Positions 21,161-32,439 are shown, counted from the stretch's first letter. The stretch is 64,000 bases of DNA from Diphasiastrum complanatum (GCA_029204225.1 CM055111.1:12962697-13026696), one strand, 5' to 3'. Numbers and translations are program-made. The notes: generated from the sequence alone by a model not told the origin.

Positions 21161-22143
21161 TGTTGGAGAGAGATAAGGGAACAAGAAGAGAAAGGTGTCG
21201 TATGTAAGAAACAAAAAATTAGCTCTAAAGGGGATAAGATGAACACGAACGAGAAATAAAACACGAACGAGAAAGGAAACATGAACGAGAAATGAAGTCG
21301 AACGAAAATTGTTCGTGTGCAGCGGAACGAGCTAAATAACTCTCTCCGTGAGCATGACTGCGCCTATCAGAATGAGTAGAACGATAGTGATGGAAATCAC
21401 GGTCATTCTCGATTATGTAGCCAAACATTAATAAATGAAGCGCCAGAAGAATAATAGCAAGACAAATTATGTGTCACGAATGATTCGCGAAGAGCTAGAC
21501 TATGGCAAAATGAGCAACTAGAAAAGTCAGACAGAATGAATAATAAGCATAGCATTATTAACACAGATCTGAACTTAGAACAAAAAACTGTTATCAGATT
21601 AAGTATATCAAGTATACATGTCAATAAAGTGGTAGAGCACAAGACAATAGCGAACAAAAACGCGTGCTCTACGAAGCTAATTCAATCTGTAAAAGAATGA
21701 AACCCTTATTACTGACAATAAAGAATCAATGCACAAGGCATCTACTTTGTCTATCTCTCTGATAAGTTTCTGATGCTAACTTGCATACACTTGATCTTAA
21801 ATCAATGATCTCTGATCAATCAATCTCTTTGTCTTTTCTCTGTCAATCGTCAAACTGAATACATAGATTGTATTCAATATATATACATGATGTTATAGGT
21901 GTGCAGATGAAAAAAGTACAGGGTGGATGTGCTGTCTGTAGGAGATCGTGGGTGACTGCAGTCATTGTCCAGTCTGTTAGCACAACTGCATGAGCGTGAG
22001 AAGGATGCGACATCAGCCTTTGTTGAGGTGAACGTTGGTTGTCACCTGAACACGTGTAAAGACACAGTGTTGCGATTCCTTCATCTGTGAGAATTTACAT
22101 GTTATAATGCAGACTGCGCGATAACGCGAGTAAATATGCAACA
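21161..22143 (-). repeat. 5' LTR of the 17.7-22.1 kb copia
   Basis: The segment is bounded by TGTTG (21161) and CAACA (22143), a 5-bp terminal inverted repeat, and adjoins the primer binding site. It contains an 18-bp tandem repeat at about 21241-21300 and a TATATATA run at about 21880-21892 that could be the minus-strand promoter. The outer edge is inferred from the terminal repeat only. Confidence 0.65.
21241..21316. repeat. 18-bp tandem repeat inside the LTR, with inverted repeat
   Basis: The motif CACGAACGAGAAA recurs about every 18 bases, with three close copies and a partial fourth. The last copy is followed by a CGAAC/GTTCG inverted repeat. Such arrays in the U3 part of plant LTRs often act as enhancers; that role is inferred. 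Confidence 0.7.
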
Positions 22144-22162
22144 TGAATGGAGATAGATTAAA

Positions 22163-24412
22163 ATGGGATTTATGAGAGTAGAGGAAATAAATCCAACACA
22201 GGTATTGTCATGGATTGGAAGAGTCGGCAATAACAAAAAACGGGTCATGGTTGACTCGACTGGCCATATAAAGCCCACCAAGGTTTACGATGATTGGTCA
22301 TCCACAACTTATGACGAATCAGATAGTGTCACGATGCAAACGAAAGGCCACTATACGAGATCAACAGACATAATAAATTGGGGTCAAGCACTAGCCACTG
22401 TGAACTGTGTTGATTCCAACAGATGTCATATCGAAACCACTGCAGAGGATGTGTATATTCTACCATCTTCTACAGACATTGATACACCCATCATTCCGCT
22501 TATGATGATTGATCCTATTCCTATCGCTTGGTGCCCAGGAGAACCTAGTGTCTCTACTGCCCATGTTTCAGAAGAAGGTATCCTTTCCATGAATGATGTT
22601 GAAATGATGGATGAACATGTACTCCTTTATCTAGATAACAAACGTTATCCGCAAAAATCGATCCCACAAGAGATCAAATCGCCAGGGCCTTTGGCTCATG
22701 TGCAAATGATCTCCAAACACCCACCACACACACCTATCGGCCCAAGCCCAAAGTATACACATGAGACATGTATCCAAACGAAGTCTGAGATACAATAGAT
22801 GACGACATGATAAGCGAGGCAACAACACTGCCCCCTCAACAACCTCAAAACCCTCGGTTACAAAAAACTAAAATTATTGATACAAAATTAACCAAGTGTC
22901 AAAAACAGATGCATGAGAAGCTAAAACAACCGATTAAGCCCTTGTCTAAATAGACAAAAACCAAACAATCTGATCGAACTTCCACATCTGGTAGTGCCTC
23001 AATGCAAGTGATTCCCAAAGTTCCCGAAAACTTTGTGGAACCACCTTATGATCTCCCACAAAATTTTAAAGACTTCACACTGGATGACGTTGTTATCCAG
23101 ATACCAAAGCCACACCGGGAGCCCACACCAAGTTCCCACTCCTTTGAAGGACCCGCTAAAACAATACCATTAGACCTTAAATATCTTGACAAGGAGATGG
23201 ATCGCATAGTTCATGTTGGTATGCACCTTACATCATATCAACTTTCTGATTTGAAAACTTTACTTCGCAACTACAGGGATGTAAAGTGAAAGGCATTCCA
23301 CCTGATATCGTGGTCCATACCATACCTCTAGAGGACAATGCTAAGCTTATTAGGGCTAAACCATATAGATGTAACCCTGTCTATCGCGAGAGAATCGATG
23401 AAGATATTAAAAAACTGTTGGATGCTGGTTTCATCTATGAAGTCCAACATACTGATTGGGTATCACCCATTGTGGTCGTACCCAAGAAAAATGGCAAACT
23501 TTGTATCCATGTCAATCTAAAAAACCTTAATGCAGTTACGAAGAAAGACCATTTTCTCTTACCTTTAATGACCCAAATCCTTGAGGAAATGGCAAGAGCT
23601 GAAGCTTTCAGCTTCTTGGATGGATTCAGCAGTTATTTCCTTGTTCAAATAGCCCCTGAAGATAAACATAAAATGGCCTTTGCAATAGAGAATGGGGTTT
23701 ATGCCTACAATGTCATGTCTTTTGGCCTATGTAATGCCCCTTCTACCTTTCAACGCATCATGTAAATGGCAATTCAGGATTTGTTACATTGAATTGTCGA
23801 GATTTATCTCGATGATTTGGGTGTACATTCTTCAACGGCTAAGCACCTTGAAGCACTAGAAAAAATCTTCATTCGCTGCCGTAGATTTGAAATTTCACTA
23901 AACCCTGATAAGTGTCAAATCTGGGGTCACCCATGGGGTAGTACTCGGACATATCATTTCAAAAAGGTGATAGTTGAACTGCCCTTACGTGCAATAGTGA
24001 AAGAAGTTTACATCTTCCTAGGTCACACTAATTATTATCGCATCTTTATAATCGATTATGTCGGCAAGGCACGACTCGTTTATTTAGTTGTCGTAGACCC
24101 TAGATGGACCAAGGAACGCATTAAAGCCTTTGAGGAGTTAAAAACAGCCCTTACCACGGCACCCATACTTTGTTCCCCATACCCATACGTTTCTTGAGCA
24201 GGCAACTGGTGCCTGCTGAAGTAAACTATACCACAACAGAGAGAGAAGCATTGGCAATGGTCTATGCCATTCAACAACTAAGACATTACTTACTAGACCA
24301 AACATATGCCTTCTATACCAACCATCAAGTCCTATTATATATTGTTAACAAATCTTGTAAAACAGGCCGAATAGCTCGATGGTTATTGATACTCGAGGAA
24401 ATTAATTTCTGA
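22163..24412 (+). mobile_element. Ty3/gypsy pol fragment: pre-RT, RT and RNase H
   Basis: A forward series of broken frames. 22163-22798 is the region before RT; 23002-23289 continues to it. 23286-23765 is RT with KPYRCNPVYRERIDEDIKKL, VVPKKNGKLCIHV and FSFLDGFSSYF (first catalytic Asp). After two stops the active site IYLDDLGVHS follows at about 23800, then LGHTNYYRIFI. RNase H begins near 24210 with NYTTTEREALAMVYAIQ and AFYTNHQVLLYIVN. At least four stops or frame changes make it inactive. It lacks protease, integrase and LTRs. It joins the copia LTR at 22143 and a plus-strand copia at about 24430. Confidence 0.85.
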
Positions 24413-24513
24413 GTAGTCGTTCGTAAAGGCATGATGGTGAGTGTGCAATCAAAGAGATTGGCACAATTCCTATTCCTCTCTCTACAAATAGGAATGTTCA
24501 TTTTGAGGATGTC

Positions 24514-25851
24514 TTGTTTATTCCATCTATTACCAAGAATTTGCTTAGTGTGAGTCAAATGCTAAGTAAGGGCCTCAAGGTGGAGTTTGATGGAGATGCT
24601 TGTTTGACCAAAAGGAAGGATGTCTTGATTGGAAAAGGTAAAAGGCAAGAGAAGTTGCTCAAACTTGATGCTTGTGATATTGCTAACCAAGTTAGATGTG
24701 TTGCAAGGGAGCAAATTTCTAATCAAGAGGTTTGGCACAAAAGGATGGGACACCTCAACTTCAAGTCATTGGAGGTAATGGCAAGGAAGAAGGTTGTGAT
24801 CGGTCTTCCAAGTTCCTTAAGTAATGTCAAGCATGTTTTTGAGTCTTGTGCTTTGTCTAAGTCACATAGACTATCTTATACTAGATCTATTTCTAGATCT
24901 ACAAAGTCTTTTCAACTTGTACATTCGGATATTCATGGATTTACTACAATTAGCAATAGTGGAGCTAAGATGTATGTAACATTCATTGACGATTTTAGTA
25001 GATTTTGTTGGATCTATCTACTAAAGAGCAAAGATGAAGTGTATGATGTCTTTGTCAAGTTCAAGAATACAAGGGAGAACCAATTTTCCACAAAGATCAA
25101 GTGCTTGAGAGGTGACAATGGTGGTAAGTACATATCTAACAAGTTCAAGGCCTTTTGTGATGAGCATGGGATCAAGAGGGAGTATACAACATCAAGGACC
25201 CCACAACAAAATGGAGTGGCTAAAAGGAAGAATAGGACTTTATGTGAAAGTTCTGAAGCTATGAGGTTAAGTGCTAATCTTGACAAACCATTTTGGGATC
25301 AAGTTTTGTTGTGTGCCAATTTCTTGTGCAATAGGTGGCCGAGTGCTATTTTGGATGGAAGGACACCTTTTGAGATGCTATTCAAGAGGAGGCCGAGTGT
25401 CAACTTTCTAAGAACCTTTGGATGCACATGCTATGTCAACATTACTCTTGATGATAGGACCAAGGAGGATCCATCTTCAAGAAGAGGTATTTTTGTTGGA
25501 TATAGTGAGGTGAGTAAAGCCTACAAGGTTTACATTCCTTCTACTAACAAAGTGATTGTTGGTAGAGATGTCATTTCTGACGAGGGGAACATTCCAAAGG
25601 TGTCTTCAAGCATGATTGATGGTAGAGTGGATGGATCTAACATTCTTGATGTTGATGATAAGGATCTTACTTTGGATGGTGGTGATGATGGACCTTCATC
25701 AAGTCAAAAGCCAAGGAGAACATCAAGAGAAAGACAAGTACCTTCAAGACTCACATATGATCAAAAGGGTAAGAAAGTAGTTTCTGGAAATTATGTTACT
25801 TTCCTAACCTCTTTGGATGAGCCTACAAATGTAGATCAAGTAAGGAAATAA
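24514..25851 (+). CDS. Copia pre-integrase and integrase, catalytic Glu lost
   Basis: The best-preserved frame in the window, 445 codons with no stop. Domain order: pre-integrase region with VWHKRMGHLNFKSLEVMARK (zinc-binding His and later Cys), then the integrase core with HSDIHGF (first Asp, codon 24928), FIDDFSRFCWIYLL, LRGDNGGKYIS (second Asp, codon 25114) and QQNGVAKRKNRTL. In the last motif the catalytic Glu is a Lys (codon 25222, AAA), so strand transfer should be abolished. The C-terminal part has the GKKVVSGNYVTF linker toward RT. The true protein would start further upstream; no start codon of its own is expected in a polyprotein. Confidence 0.85.
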   Translation: MFIPSITKNLLSVSQMLSKGLKVEFDGDACLTKRKDVLIGKGKRQEKLLKLDACDIANQVRCVAREQISNQEVWHKRMGHLNFKSLEVMARKKVVIGLPSSLSNVKHVFESCALSKSHRLSYTRSISRSTKSFQLVHSDIHGFTTISNSGAKMYVTFIDDFSRFCWIYLLKSKDEVYDVFVKFKNTRENQFSTKIKCLRGDNGGKYISNKFKAFCDEHGIKREYTTSRTPQQNGVAKRKNRTLCESSEAMRLSANLDKPFWDQVLLCANFLCNRWPSAILDGRTPFEMLFKRRPSVNFLRTFGCTCYVNITLDDRTKEDPSSRRGIFVGYSEVSKAYKVYIPSTNKVIVGRDVISDEGNIPKVSSSMIDGRVDGSNILDVDDKDLTLDGGDDGPSSSQKPRRTSRERQVPSRLTYDQKGKKVVSGNYVTFLTSLDEPTNVDQVRK

Positions 25852-26001
25852 GAGGAGTGGATCCAAACAATGGATCTTGAGTATCAAGCTCTTATGAAGA
25901 GTGGAACATCTTTTGGAAGATCTTCTTGTGTACATGGAGCTATGCAAGTGGATGGATGTTAACTTGCTGTAAAATCAAGTAATGGATCTGGAAAACAAAG
26001 T

Positions 26002-26830
26002 TTGTTCAATTACTTTGATGATCAAGTTGAAGATCAAGAAGTTGATCTCAAAGCGCTTCAACTAGTCAAAAGGAAAGTTGGCAATTTGGAACTAGTCAAG
26101 AGCATCAAAGGAGAGGTAATTGGCAAAGATGTTATGGATCTATTTTTGAAGCATATTGAAGACTCAAGTAAGGTCAAAGGAGCAGCAAGGAAGTGTTGTT
26201 CAAGTTTACTTTACTTGTTCTATCTCATGTTTGAGCATTTTCATATGGATGTGTGCCAATTGTCAAGATATGGTAAAACTAGCTACATTGGTGAGCATTG
26301 TTTTGATGTTGGATTTGTACTAGCATTCTTGGCTGGTTTTGCTAATGGAAATGAAACTATTGGAGGTTCATTATGTCACTCATTCATGGTCAAGTCATCA
26401 AGGCTTGATGGCATCTTATGGCAAGATGGAGATGGAGGCTCATTCATGGAGTATCACGGTGGATACATGGCAACAAATGACAAAGGAGGAGGAGACATGC
26501 AAGCAAAAGTTGATCACTCACATTTATTGTTTGTTTGTATTTTTCCAGAGAGTTCAGAGTTGGAAGCATGGTGGAATCATCTCATTAACATTCTATTTGA
26601 TTCTTCATGTTCTAGTCACATTTTGACATGTAAAATTGATGTAAGAAACAGTGAAACATCCCAAGTGGAAACTATTCTCTACATCAATTATGGTTGTTTC
26701 TATTTTGAGCATTACATGATCATTGAAAGGAGATCTATTCTTAGGAAGAAGATCATTCTTATGATGGATCAAAGTTCTATTGTCAAAAACTATGCTAGGA
26801 ACAAGCATATGGATTGGAGTAGTCTTAACC
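26002..26830 (+). CDS. Non-standard copia 3' module (copy B), open frame
   Basis: A long open frame (to 26910 including flanking sequence) replaces RT and RNase H. Blocks in order: NLELVKSIKGEVIGKDVMDL, SSKVKGAARKCCSSLLYLF, GDGGSFMEYHGG, KIDVRNSETSQVETILYINY and MDQSSIVK. They match collinearly the minus-strand copy at 9819-10744, and the last two match 33185-33340. I recognise no enzymatic motif. The open frame over 300 codons in an AT-rich context hints at former coding capacity, yet the other copies are broken. Downstream the tract that should precede the 3' LTR is replaced by a short tandem repeat and gypsy RNase H sequence. Confidence 0.55.
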
Positions 26831-26861
26831 CAGCCAGGAGCAGTCTTAACCCAGCCAAGAG
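26818..26861. repeat. 21-bp tandem duplication at an element junction
   Basis: AGTCTTAACCCAGCCA occurs twice, 21 bases apart, just where the copia module ends and gypsy RNase H sequence begins. It may be a repair footprint of the junction. Confidence 0.7.
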
Positions 26862-26904
26862 AATACAAAAAAGATTTTCCAATCCGATTTGCAAGCCGAT
26901 AGCT

Positions 26905-27160
26905 CAGTGAGACAGAAATGAATTACTCAACCACAGAGCGGGAAGCACTGGCAACTATGCGGTTAAGAAATTTTGGCACTACATGATGACCACACGTTTT
27001 GCTTTTTATACGGACCATCAACCATTGCTCTATCTCGTTAACAAAACCTTCCATAAATGCAAATGCCAAGTTTGGCCTAGATAGAACTCGAGCTACATGG
27101 ATATGTCATATCTAGTTTGATGATTACAACTTGCATATAGATTGTAGACTTAGAATTAGC
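26905..27160 (+). mobile_element. Gypsy RNase H fragment
   Basis: Two forward frames give NYSTTEREALAT and then KFWHYMMTTRFAFYTDHQPL with LLYLVNKTF. These are collinear with the RNase H of the gypsy fragment at 24210-24412 but are a different copy, because they overlap it rather than continue it. The last part (FDDYNLHI) matches the region after RNase H. Frameshifts make it dead. Confidence 0.7.
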
Positions 27161-28090
27161 AAAATTATGCTTGTATAAACTCATGGCATTTCACATGCAT
27201 TAATTGTAAATGATCCATAGTGACATGCAAGGCATGCACAAAGTGACATGGACACATGCATGATGATTTGTACAATTCTAGTTAGAACTAGGACACTTGG
27301 CAAAAGTAGGTAGAGATACATGCATGAGATGTGACAAATGTCACATAGACTCTGATTTTCACTTTAAATGTCATTGAAAGGTGGATGGATGTGGTTCTAC
27401 CTTGAGCTACCTCAAACTCCATAAATATGTGTAGCTCTTCTCATAATTTATGATGAAAAACCAAAGCTTTGTAGCTATCTCATGCCATTTTGGATCCACA
27501 CAATTTTTGCTTGATATCTCTTTATCTTTCTCTCTCTAACTCATGTTGAGGCTAATGCTAATACACTAATTTCTTGTACTTTTGCTCATTTATGATTCAT
27601 TGCTATCATTCTCTGATGCTTAGCATGCTAAATTGTGGTTAAGCCATAACTTCTGTACTAGATCTTGCTATTCAATCTAGAATCAGGTTATTGTGCTAAT
27701 CATAAAGCTTAATTAGATCTATCATACATGTGGATCATCCCCACACGTGTGAATTCTGAAAATTTTGTCATGCAAGGATTCCCATAAGTTGAATCTTCAG
27801 AACCTTCGCAAAGCATCAAGATCATCATACCAACCTTCACAAGGGGCATAAATGGAATCAGAGCAATAGCCTGCCTACATGGTCTGATCTTGAAAATCCA
27901 ACCACAGCATGTTGTGCGAGCATTCACTTCCTACGAGGATTAAACCCTCGCAGAACCTTCGCAGGGCAGTCAAATCACCTTCTGAACTCTCCCAGACTTC
28001 TTTGAGGTCTTAGAATTTTGTGAAGAAGGTCGCTGCCAAAATTTGGATGGAACTGAATAGGGGAAAGTGGATCTCACCTAATACGCACTC
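27161..28090. other. AT-rich spacer with CATGCA words
   Basis: No gene recognised. 27180-27330 is rich in CATGCA/GCATG words, as are 3030-3180 and 62660-62850. A CACACGTGTG palindrome at 27742-27751 is like those in the copia LTRs and may mark a worn LTR. Confidence 0.4.
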
Positions 28091-28100
28091 TAATTTCCTC

Positions 28101-28108
28101 TATATAAG
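28101..28108 (+). promoter_or_regulatory. Possible TATA box upstream of the 28.36 kb ORF
   Basis: TATATAAG in a locally GC-richer context, 250 bp before the ATG at 28360. The fit to a plant TATA box is good, but such words are frequent in AT-rich DNA. Confidence 0.35.
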
Positions 28109-28359
28109 GGCTGAATTCGAGTCATTTGTTACCTTTGTTGGCGAAGCTCTGCTCAAATTTTCACTGAAATTTCCAAGTTCTCTGAATGTGACCAAACTTC
28201 ATACAAGCTATCATCTGCATACTCTGAACCCAGATCTGCGCTCTGAACTATAGTTCTCACCATCCAACATTTTTAATTTACTGTTTTTCTCATTTCCACC
28301 TCTTTTTACTCTTTCCACCGTTTTTTCTATGTTTTTGCACTTTAACTATCACTGCTAAC

Positions 28360-30444
28360 ATGGCCTCCTCATCTTTTGAGGACTCTGGCACCAAGCAGGT
28401 GATCCAACGCGAGATACCCTCAGCCACCTAGATTTGGCCCTTGCCTTCTAACGTCCTGATTCAACCATGGCTTCAGACTGCTGGCCCACTTCTTGAGGCA
28501 ATGGGTTTTTACCCGGCACTTTTCAATTCTGACATTAACATGGGCCTCGCCCTTCACGCTTACGCCACTTGGGAAGCTTCAAAGTCGTGTTTTTACTTCC
28601 TCTACCAGGGTACCACGTACAAGGTACGCATTAATGTGGATTCGAATGGTTGTTTCGACAATTCGCAAGGACAGAATCTAGTCCACACTGTTGAATCAGA
28701 TAGTGGAGTCCTTGCTGGGATTCTCTAGCCCCACGGTTGTGCCATACGACTGGCATGTCTTCCTCATCCACAAACTAACCATCTCTATCAAACCCAACTC
28801 CCGTGAGCGTATCGCAGTAGGCCCCATGTTGTGTAATTTTGCTTGCACACTTCTCGAGGCAAAAGTGCACGGTTTTCGCCACTCCAGCATTCTATCAGCC
28901 ATTGTGCCGCACACTAACCTCTATCTGCATCTGTCGCATCCACATCCTCCCAACCTGTAGTTACTGACACGACGGCCAACAAACGAATGCGTGGTGCTGC
29001 CTCTTCCTCCTCACTTCCACCTACCACCAGAAGATGTACCACCACCACAACAGTAACCACTCCATCAACCACTACCACTTCTTCTTCTGTACAACCTCTT
29101 CCTCTTGTCTCTGTTGTCACTCCTCTTCTTTCTGTTCCATCCACGACTGCTTTTGTTTCCACTCTCGTCTCCTCTGCTGATACCACTTCTACTTCTGTTC
29201 CATTATCTACTACCCCTTCCATCAATATTGCATCCTCCATTGCTCATGTCTCCACCGTTGCTCCTCTCTAGTTTAACCCCTCTGACTCTCAGTTGTCTCC
29301 GGACTCTGGCGTGGATGCAAGTCATCAACTTTTCACCCCCATGTCAGACCATTTTTGCTCCATCCTTGCTTTCCGTGCTCCACACCACACTTCAGTCTGT
29401 TCCACCCATTCTCTCATTTGGACAAACTGTCCCCACCCATGTTTCCATTGTTGTTCTTCCCACACCACCTGTTTTGCCATCAAAGGTTGCTGAGGGCAAC
29501 CAACCATTTCCTGATGACGCATTTATTCAAACGGTAGTCATTCCATCACCGAATTAGGCAGATCCCACTACCCCATATGATAACAGATCCCCAGAGAACC
29601 TCATAGAAGACAACAACGACAGTGCTGTACTGGTCATCGGGGCCACTACCACACAAGTCCCTGTCAGTACCAACATACCGGCTGTTCCAACAAATTTAAT
29701 GATGGCGTACCAAGCCTTGGGAACATATATCCAGGAGGCGGTAGCAGCCAGGGCCACTTTGGACAACCGGGTACTCCACTTGGTGACAAGCAACACCCAG
29801 CTGCGAGCGGAACTCACGAAGCTGCAGCAAGAGCTTCTTATAGTTCAACAACATGAACAAGACGGGCACCGAGAGATCACCCAGGCCAAACAAAGCCTCA
29901 AGGCTTGCCAGCAGTACATGGAGAAGAAGACCCAATCCACCCCAGTGGTGATTCCACCGCCACGTATTTTTTATGTTGCACAGGCAAGCACTAGCCAGGC
30001 CCAAGGCCAACAAGCAGCAGGGGTGATAAGTCAAGATCAAGGCTCAGAAGGCCAAGACCAAGGACCAATTGATACGGGCGCTAAAATGCGGGACCAAGGC
30101 CAAGACGTAGGTCCAAGACAAAGCCAAGAGGAAGGACAAGCCTCCTCATCAAGAGGCTCGTGCACCATATCTGCCAGTCGGGCCTTCCGACGACCAAAGT
30201 CCGTGGAGGAGAAAATAAACGAATTTCTAGCTAAGTATCCCCACAAGTCATGAAGAGGCGGTTGGTAGATATCCAAATGGGCGGAATGCGGCAGTCCTCT
30301 AGACAAGATCACTATTCAAAACTTCAATTGGCCAAGAATTCCATCAGAGCACGGTTGGGATACGGATGTAGATGCCCGAAGGGCTCTCACCCTATTTGCC
30401 AATAAATATTTCAACTACCCTGATCCACCAGTCTTTCATGAGTA
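28360..30444 (+). pseudogene. Decayed GC-richer ORF with Ser/Thr tract and coiled coil
   Basis: The forward frame starts MASSSFEDSGTKQVIQREIP and has a TAG at 28429 where CAG would fit. It continues to 28728, then shifts frame. A Ser/Thr/Val/Pro-rich low-complexity stretch follows (about 28980-29270). A 184-codon frame (29699-30253) has a Gln/Leu heptad coiled coil, a Gln/Gly-rich linker and a basic C-terminus. After another frame change, NFNWPRIPSEHGW and FANKYFNYPDPPVFHE run to a stop at 30444. Composition differs sharply from neighbours, suggesting transfer as a unit. I do not recognise the family; it might be a gag-like protein of an unusual retroelement. It sits against a minus-strand copia integrase at about 30440. 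Confidence 0.4.
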
Positions 30445-30798
30445 ATCATCAATGAACGTCAAGAAATAAAAAGCTCCAACAGTGGACATTACTTTCATTG
30501 GACCACATAAATATTAGTGCACTAACCTCTCAAGCATCCGTTTTGCCCTTATTGCCTCTTCTTTGTTGAACTTCTCCCTATGTAACTTGCCTAGTATGCA
30601 CCCCTTGCAAATGGACTCCTCTTTGTCATCCAAATTGGGTAGGCTTGTTACCATCTTGAGCTTGCGAAACAGCCTCAAGATTTTGAAGTTCAGATGCCTC
30701 AATTGTCTATGCCACAAGTCACTTTGCAATATAGATGTTGATGCCAAAGCATTGCACTTTGTGACAACAACATTCAACTTTTACAATCCACAAGTTTT
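30437..30798 (-). mobile_element. Minus-strand copia, integrase part (right of a nested insertion)
   Basis: The minus strand reads SDLWHRQLRHLNFKILR with CKGCILGK (pre-integrase zinc site), then HLERLVH-type integrase start with a stop at the first catalytic Asp position, GPMKVMSTVGAFYFLTFIDD and a break at about 30440. Across the nested element 30799-34010 the frame joins exactly to 34011-34177. The catalytic core downstream is missing. Confidence 0.75.
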
Positions 30799-31449
30799 TG
30801 TGAAAAATTGTCAACTAGTTTGTTGGTTTATTGGCATTTTTGGAGGCCAAAATGAAATCTCAACTTAGAGATAGTTTCATATTTGCCAATAAAGGCCTAA
30901 ATGGTGTTTTTACTATTTTTGGCAAGTAGATAAGTGGATGAGATCAGATCTGGACCCATTCTTATTGGCTAATTTTGGTACATTGCATCTAAACTAGTAT
31001 TTCTAGATTTTTTATGAAGTATCTAGAAGTTTCCAAATTAGGTCAACTTTGGGAGAAGTGGCCAAATGACATTTTGAAAGCTATAAATACTTGTACCTAC
31101 ATGGAGAAATAATCATCAAATTCTCTTTCTTTGTAAATAATTCATCTCTTGTGTTTCTATGTCCATCTCATGTGTTTCTCTCTTGATATCTGGGATTTCT
31201 ATGTGTAGATGTTGATTTTATGGTTGATCTAGCTTTCACACGTGTGAAGTAAAATATTGTACTGGTGACGTACGGACAAGGATAGTACTAAGTCATATCG
31301 AAGTGTTTATGATAAGATCTTTGTGCATTTCTAAGTTTTAGCATGCATATAGTAGTGATTTCTATCTCCTAGCTATTTCTAGATGTGCAACCAAATTTGG
31401 CTAAAGATCATTGATGAACTAAACGTGTTTTGATCTCTGATTTTTCACA
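30799..31449 (+). repeat. 5' LTR of the 30.8-34.0 kb element
   Basis: Starts TGTGAAAAATTGTC and ends TTTTTCACA next to the primer binding site. Contains TTCACACGTGTGAA at 31235-31248. By eye it differs from the 3' LTR at roughly one base in ten over the first 200 bp, so the insertion is old. Confidence 0.92.
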
Positions 31450-31461
31450 TGGTATTAGAGC
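31450..31461 (+). other. Primer binding site (tRNA-iMet)
   Basis: TGGTATTAGAGC immediately follows the 5' LTR. The single change from TGGTATCAGAGC is C to T. Confidence 0.85.
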
Positions 31462-32007
31462 ATATTGCAGGCCAAATTTTGTTTCTTACCAAATCTAGAG
31501 GTGGATTTGAGGGTGCCATAAATTCTATGAGGATTGGGAGGTGTTGCTAACTCAAATTAAGCATTTCCAACTATAGAGATTGGATCTTTGTGATCTAAAA
31601 GTCATTTTAGGTCAAATCACTTGTAGATGGCCGATTTTTGAAACCACCTATTGTAATGTGGAGACAATAATTGCTCATGGTAGATGATGATACATTCTAA
31701 TAGATGATATATCTGGATTCTAGATTTTGCATGTAGATTTTGCTTGATTCAATGTTTTGCATTTTTGGTGAAACCCTAAATTTGATAGGATCTCTTGATT
31801 TTAAGTTGCTGGACTTTTTCAAGAGTTTTTTTCAATCTTAGGTGTTGGCAAAAGCTCATCATATTGTGTTTAGATCTATTGTGATCAAGAAATCAAGATT
31901 CTATGTGCTAGGATTTGCTAGAAGAGAGAAAAGGAGAGGCTAGAGTGTTTCCAAATCTTTGTCATTTTTTCTTGAGTTTCATTTGCTGATTTTTAAGAGA
32001 GTGCTAA

Positions 32008-32403
32008 GTGCATTGGAATAGGTTCAAAGAAAAGATCAAATCATTGCAACATGGCAACCTCAAGTGGCTTCATGTTGGAAGTGGGTCCAAGTCTACATCT
32101 AGGGTCCCAGCCCTAAGGAGACAAATCTTTTTTAGTATGCAAAATAAGGAAGAAAGTGCTCATGCTTTTGTTTTGAGGGTTAAAGCATTCAATGATGAGC
32201 TAGCATGTATTGATGAAAGCATTAATGAGATAGAACTTGTTCAAGTTGTTCTCAATGGCTTGTTGGATGATCATGCTAATCTTGTTCAAAGTTTTGCTAT
32301 TCAAAAGACTTTGCCAAGTATTGTGGATTTGCAAGAGATTTTGGTGAGTGAGAAGTTTAGGCTTCAATCAAGAGGTGGATTCACAAAAATCTCAAGATGG
32401 TGA
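32008..32403 (+). pseudogene. Internally deleted copia gag
   Basis: The gag ATG at about 32050 is followed by MATSSGFMLE, after which sequence jumps directly to the equivalent of SKSTSRV about 100 codons later. The rest (RRQIFFSMQNKEESAHAFVL, LNGLLDDHANLVQSF) is collinear with the gag at 11815-12582. The jump changes the frame relative to the ATG, so no full product can be made. The zinc knuckle is deleted. Confidence 0.8.
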
Positions 32404-32439
32404 AGAGGCCATGTTCATCAAAGGCAAATTCAAGGGCAA

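Larger units (their letters stand above)
17745..22143 (-). mobile_element. Copia element with 5' LTR, gag and most of pol; 3' end missing
   Basis: Minus-strand order from 22143 down: a 983-bp LTR, primer binding site, gag, degenerate zinc knuckle, protease, pre-integrase, integrase, and RT through the YVDD box. The element breaks off near 17745, before RNase H and the 3' LTR, where it meets the plus-strand gene at 17322-17669. Stops and frame changes are scattered through integrase and RT. It is the most complete copia pol in the window. The right end abuts a plus-strand gypsy fragment. No target duplication can be tested because the left LTR is gone. Confidence 0.85.
24430..26870 (+). mobile_element. 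Plus-strand copia: pre-integrase, integrase and 3' module, no LTRs
   Basis: Begins mid-element at DGECAIKEIGTIPI (about 24432) and has a 445-codon integrase frame, the start of RT only, and then the 3' module shared with 9819-11225. The RT is truncated after EEWIQTMDLEYQALMKSGT. Neither LTR nor primer site is present. It is the same subfamily as the elements at 9653-14081 and 30799-34010. The missing gag-protease part has a matching candidate at 3985-4548. Confidence 0.8.

Noticed and set aside
28914-29557. Several long frames on both strands over the Ser/Thr tract
   Set aside because: Low-complexity trinucleotide-like sequence keeps all frames open. Only the forward frame consistent with the flanking ORF was kept.
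29325-30312. Minus-strand frames opposite the 28.36-30.44 kb ORF
   Set aside because: Shadow frames of a GC-richer coding strand. The forward strand has the coiled-coil heptads and consistent codon pattern.
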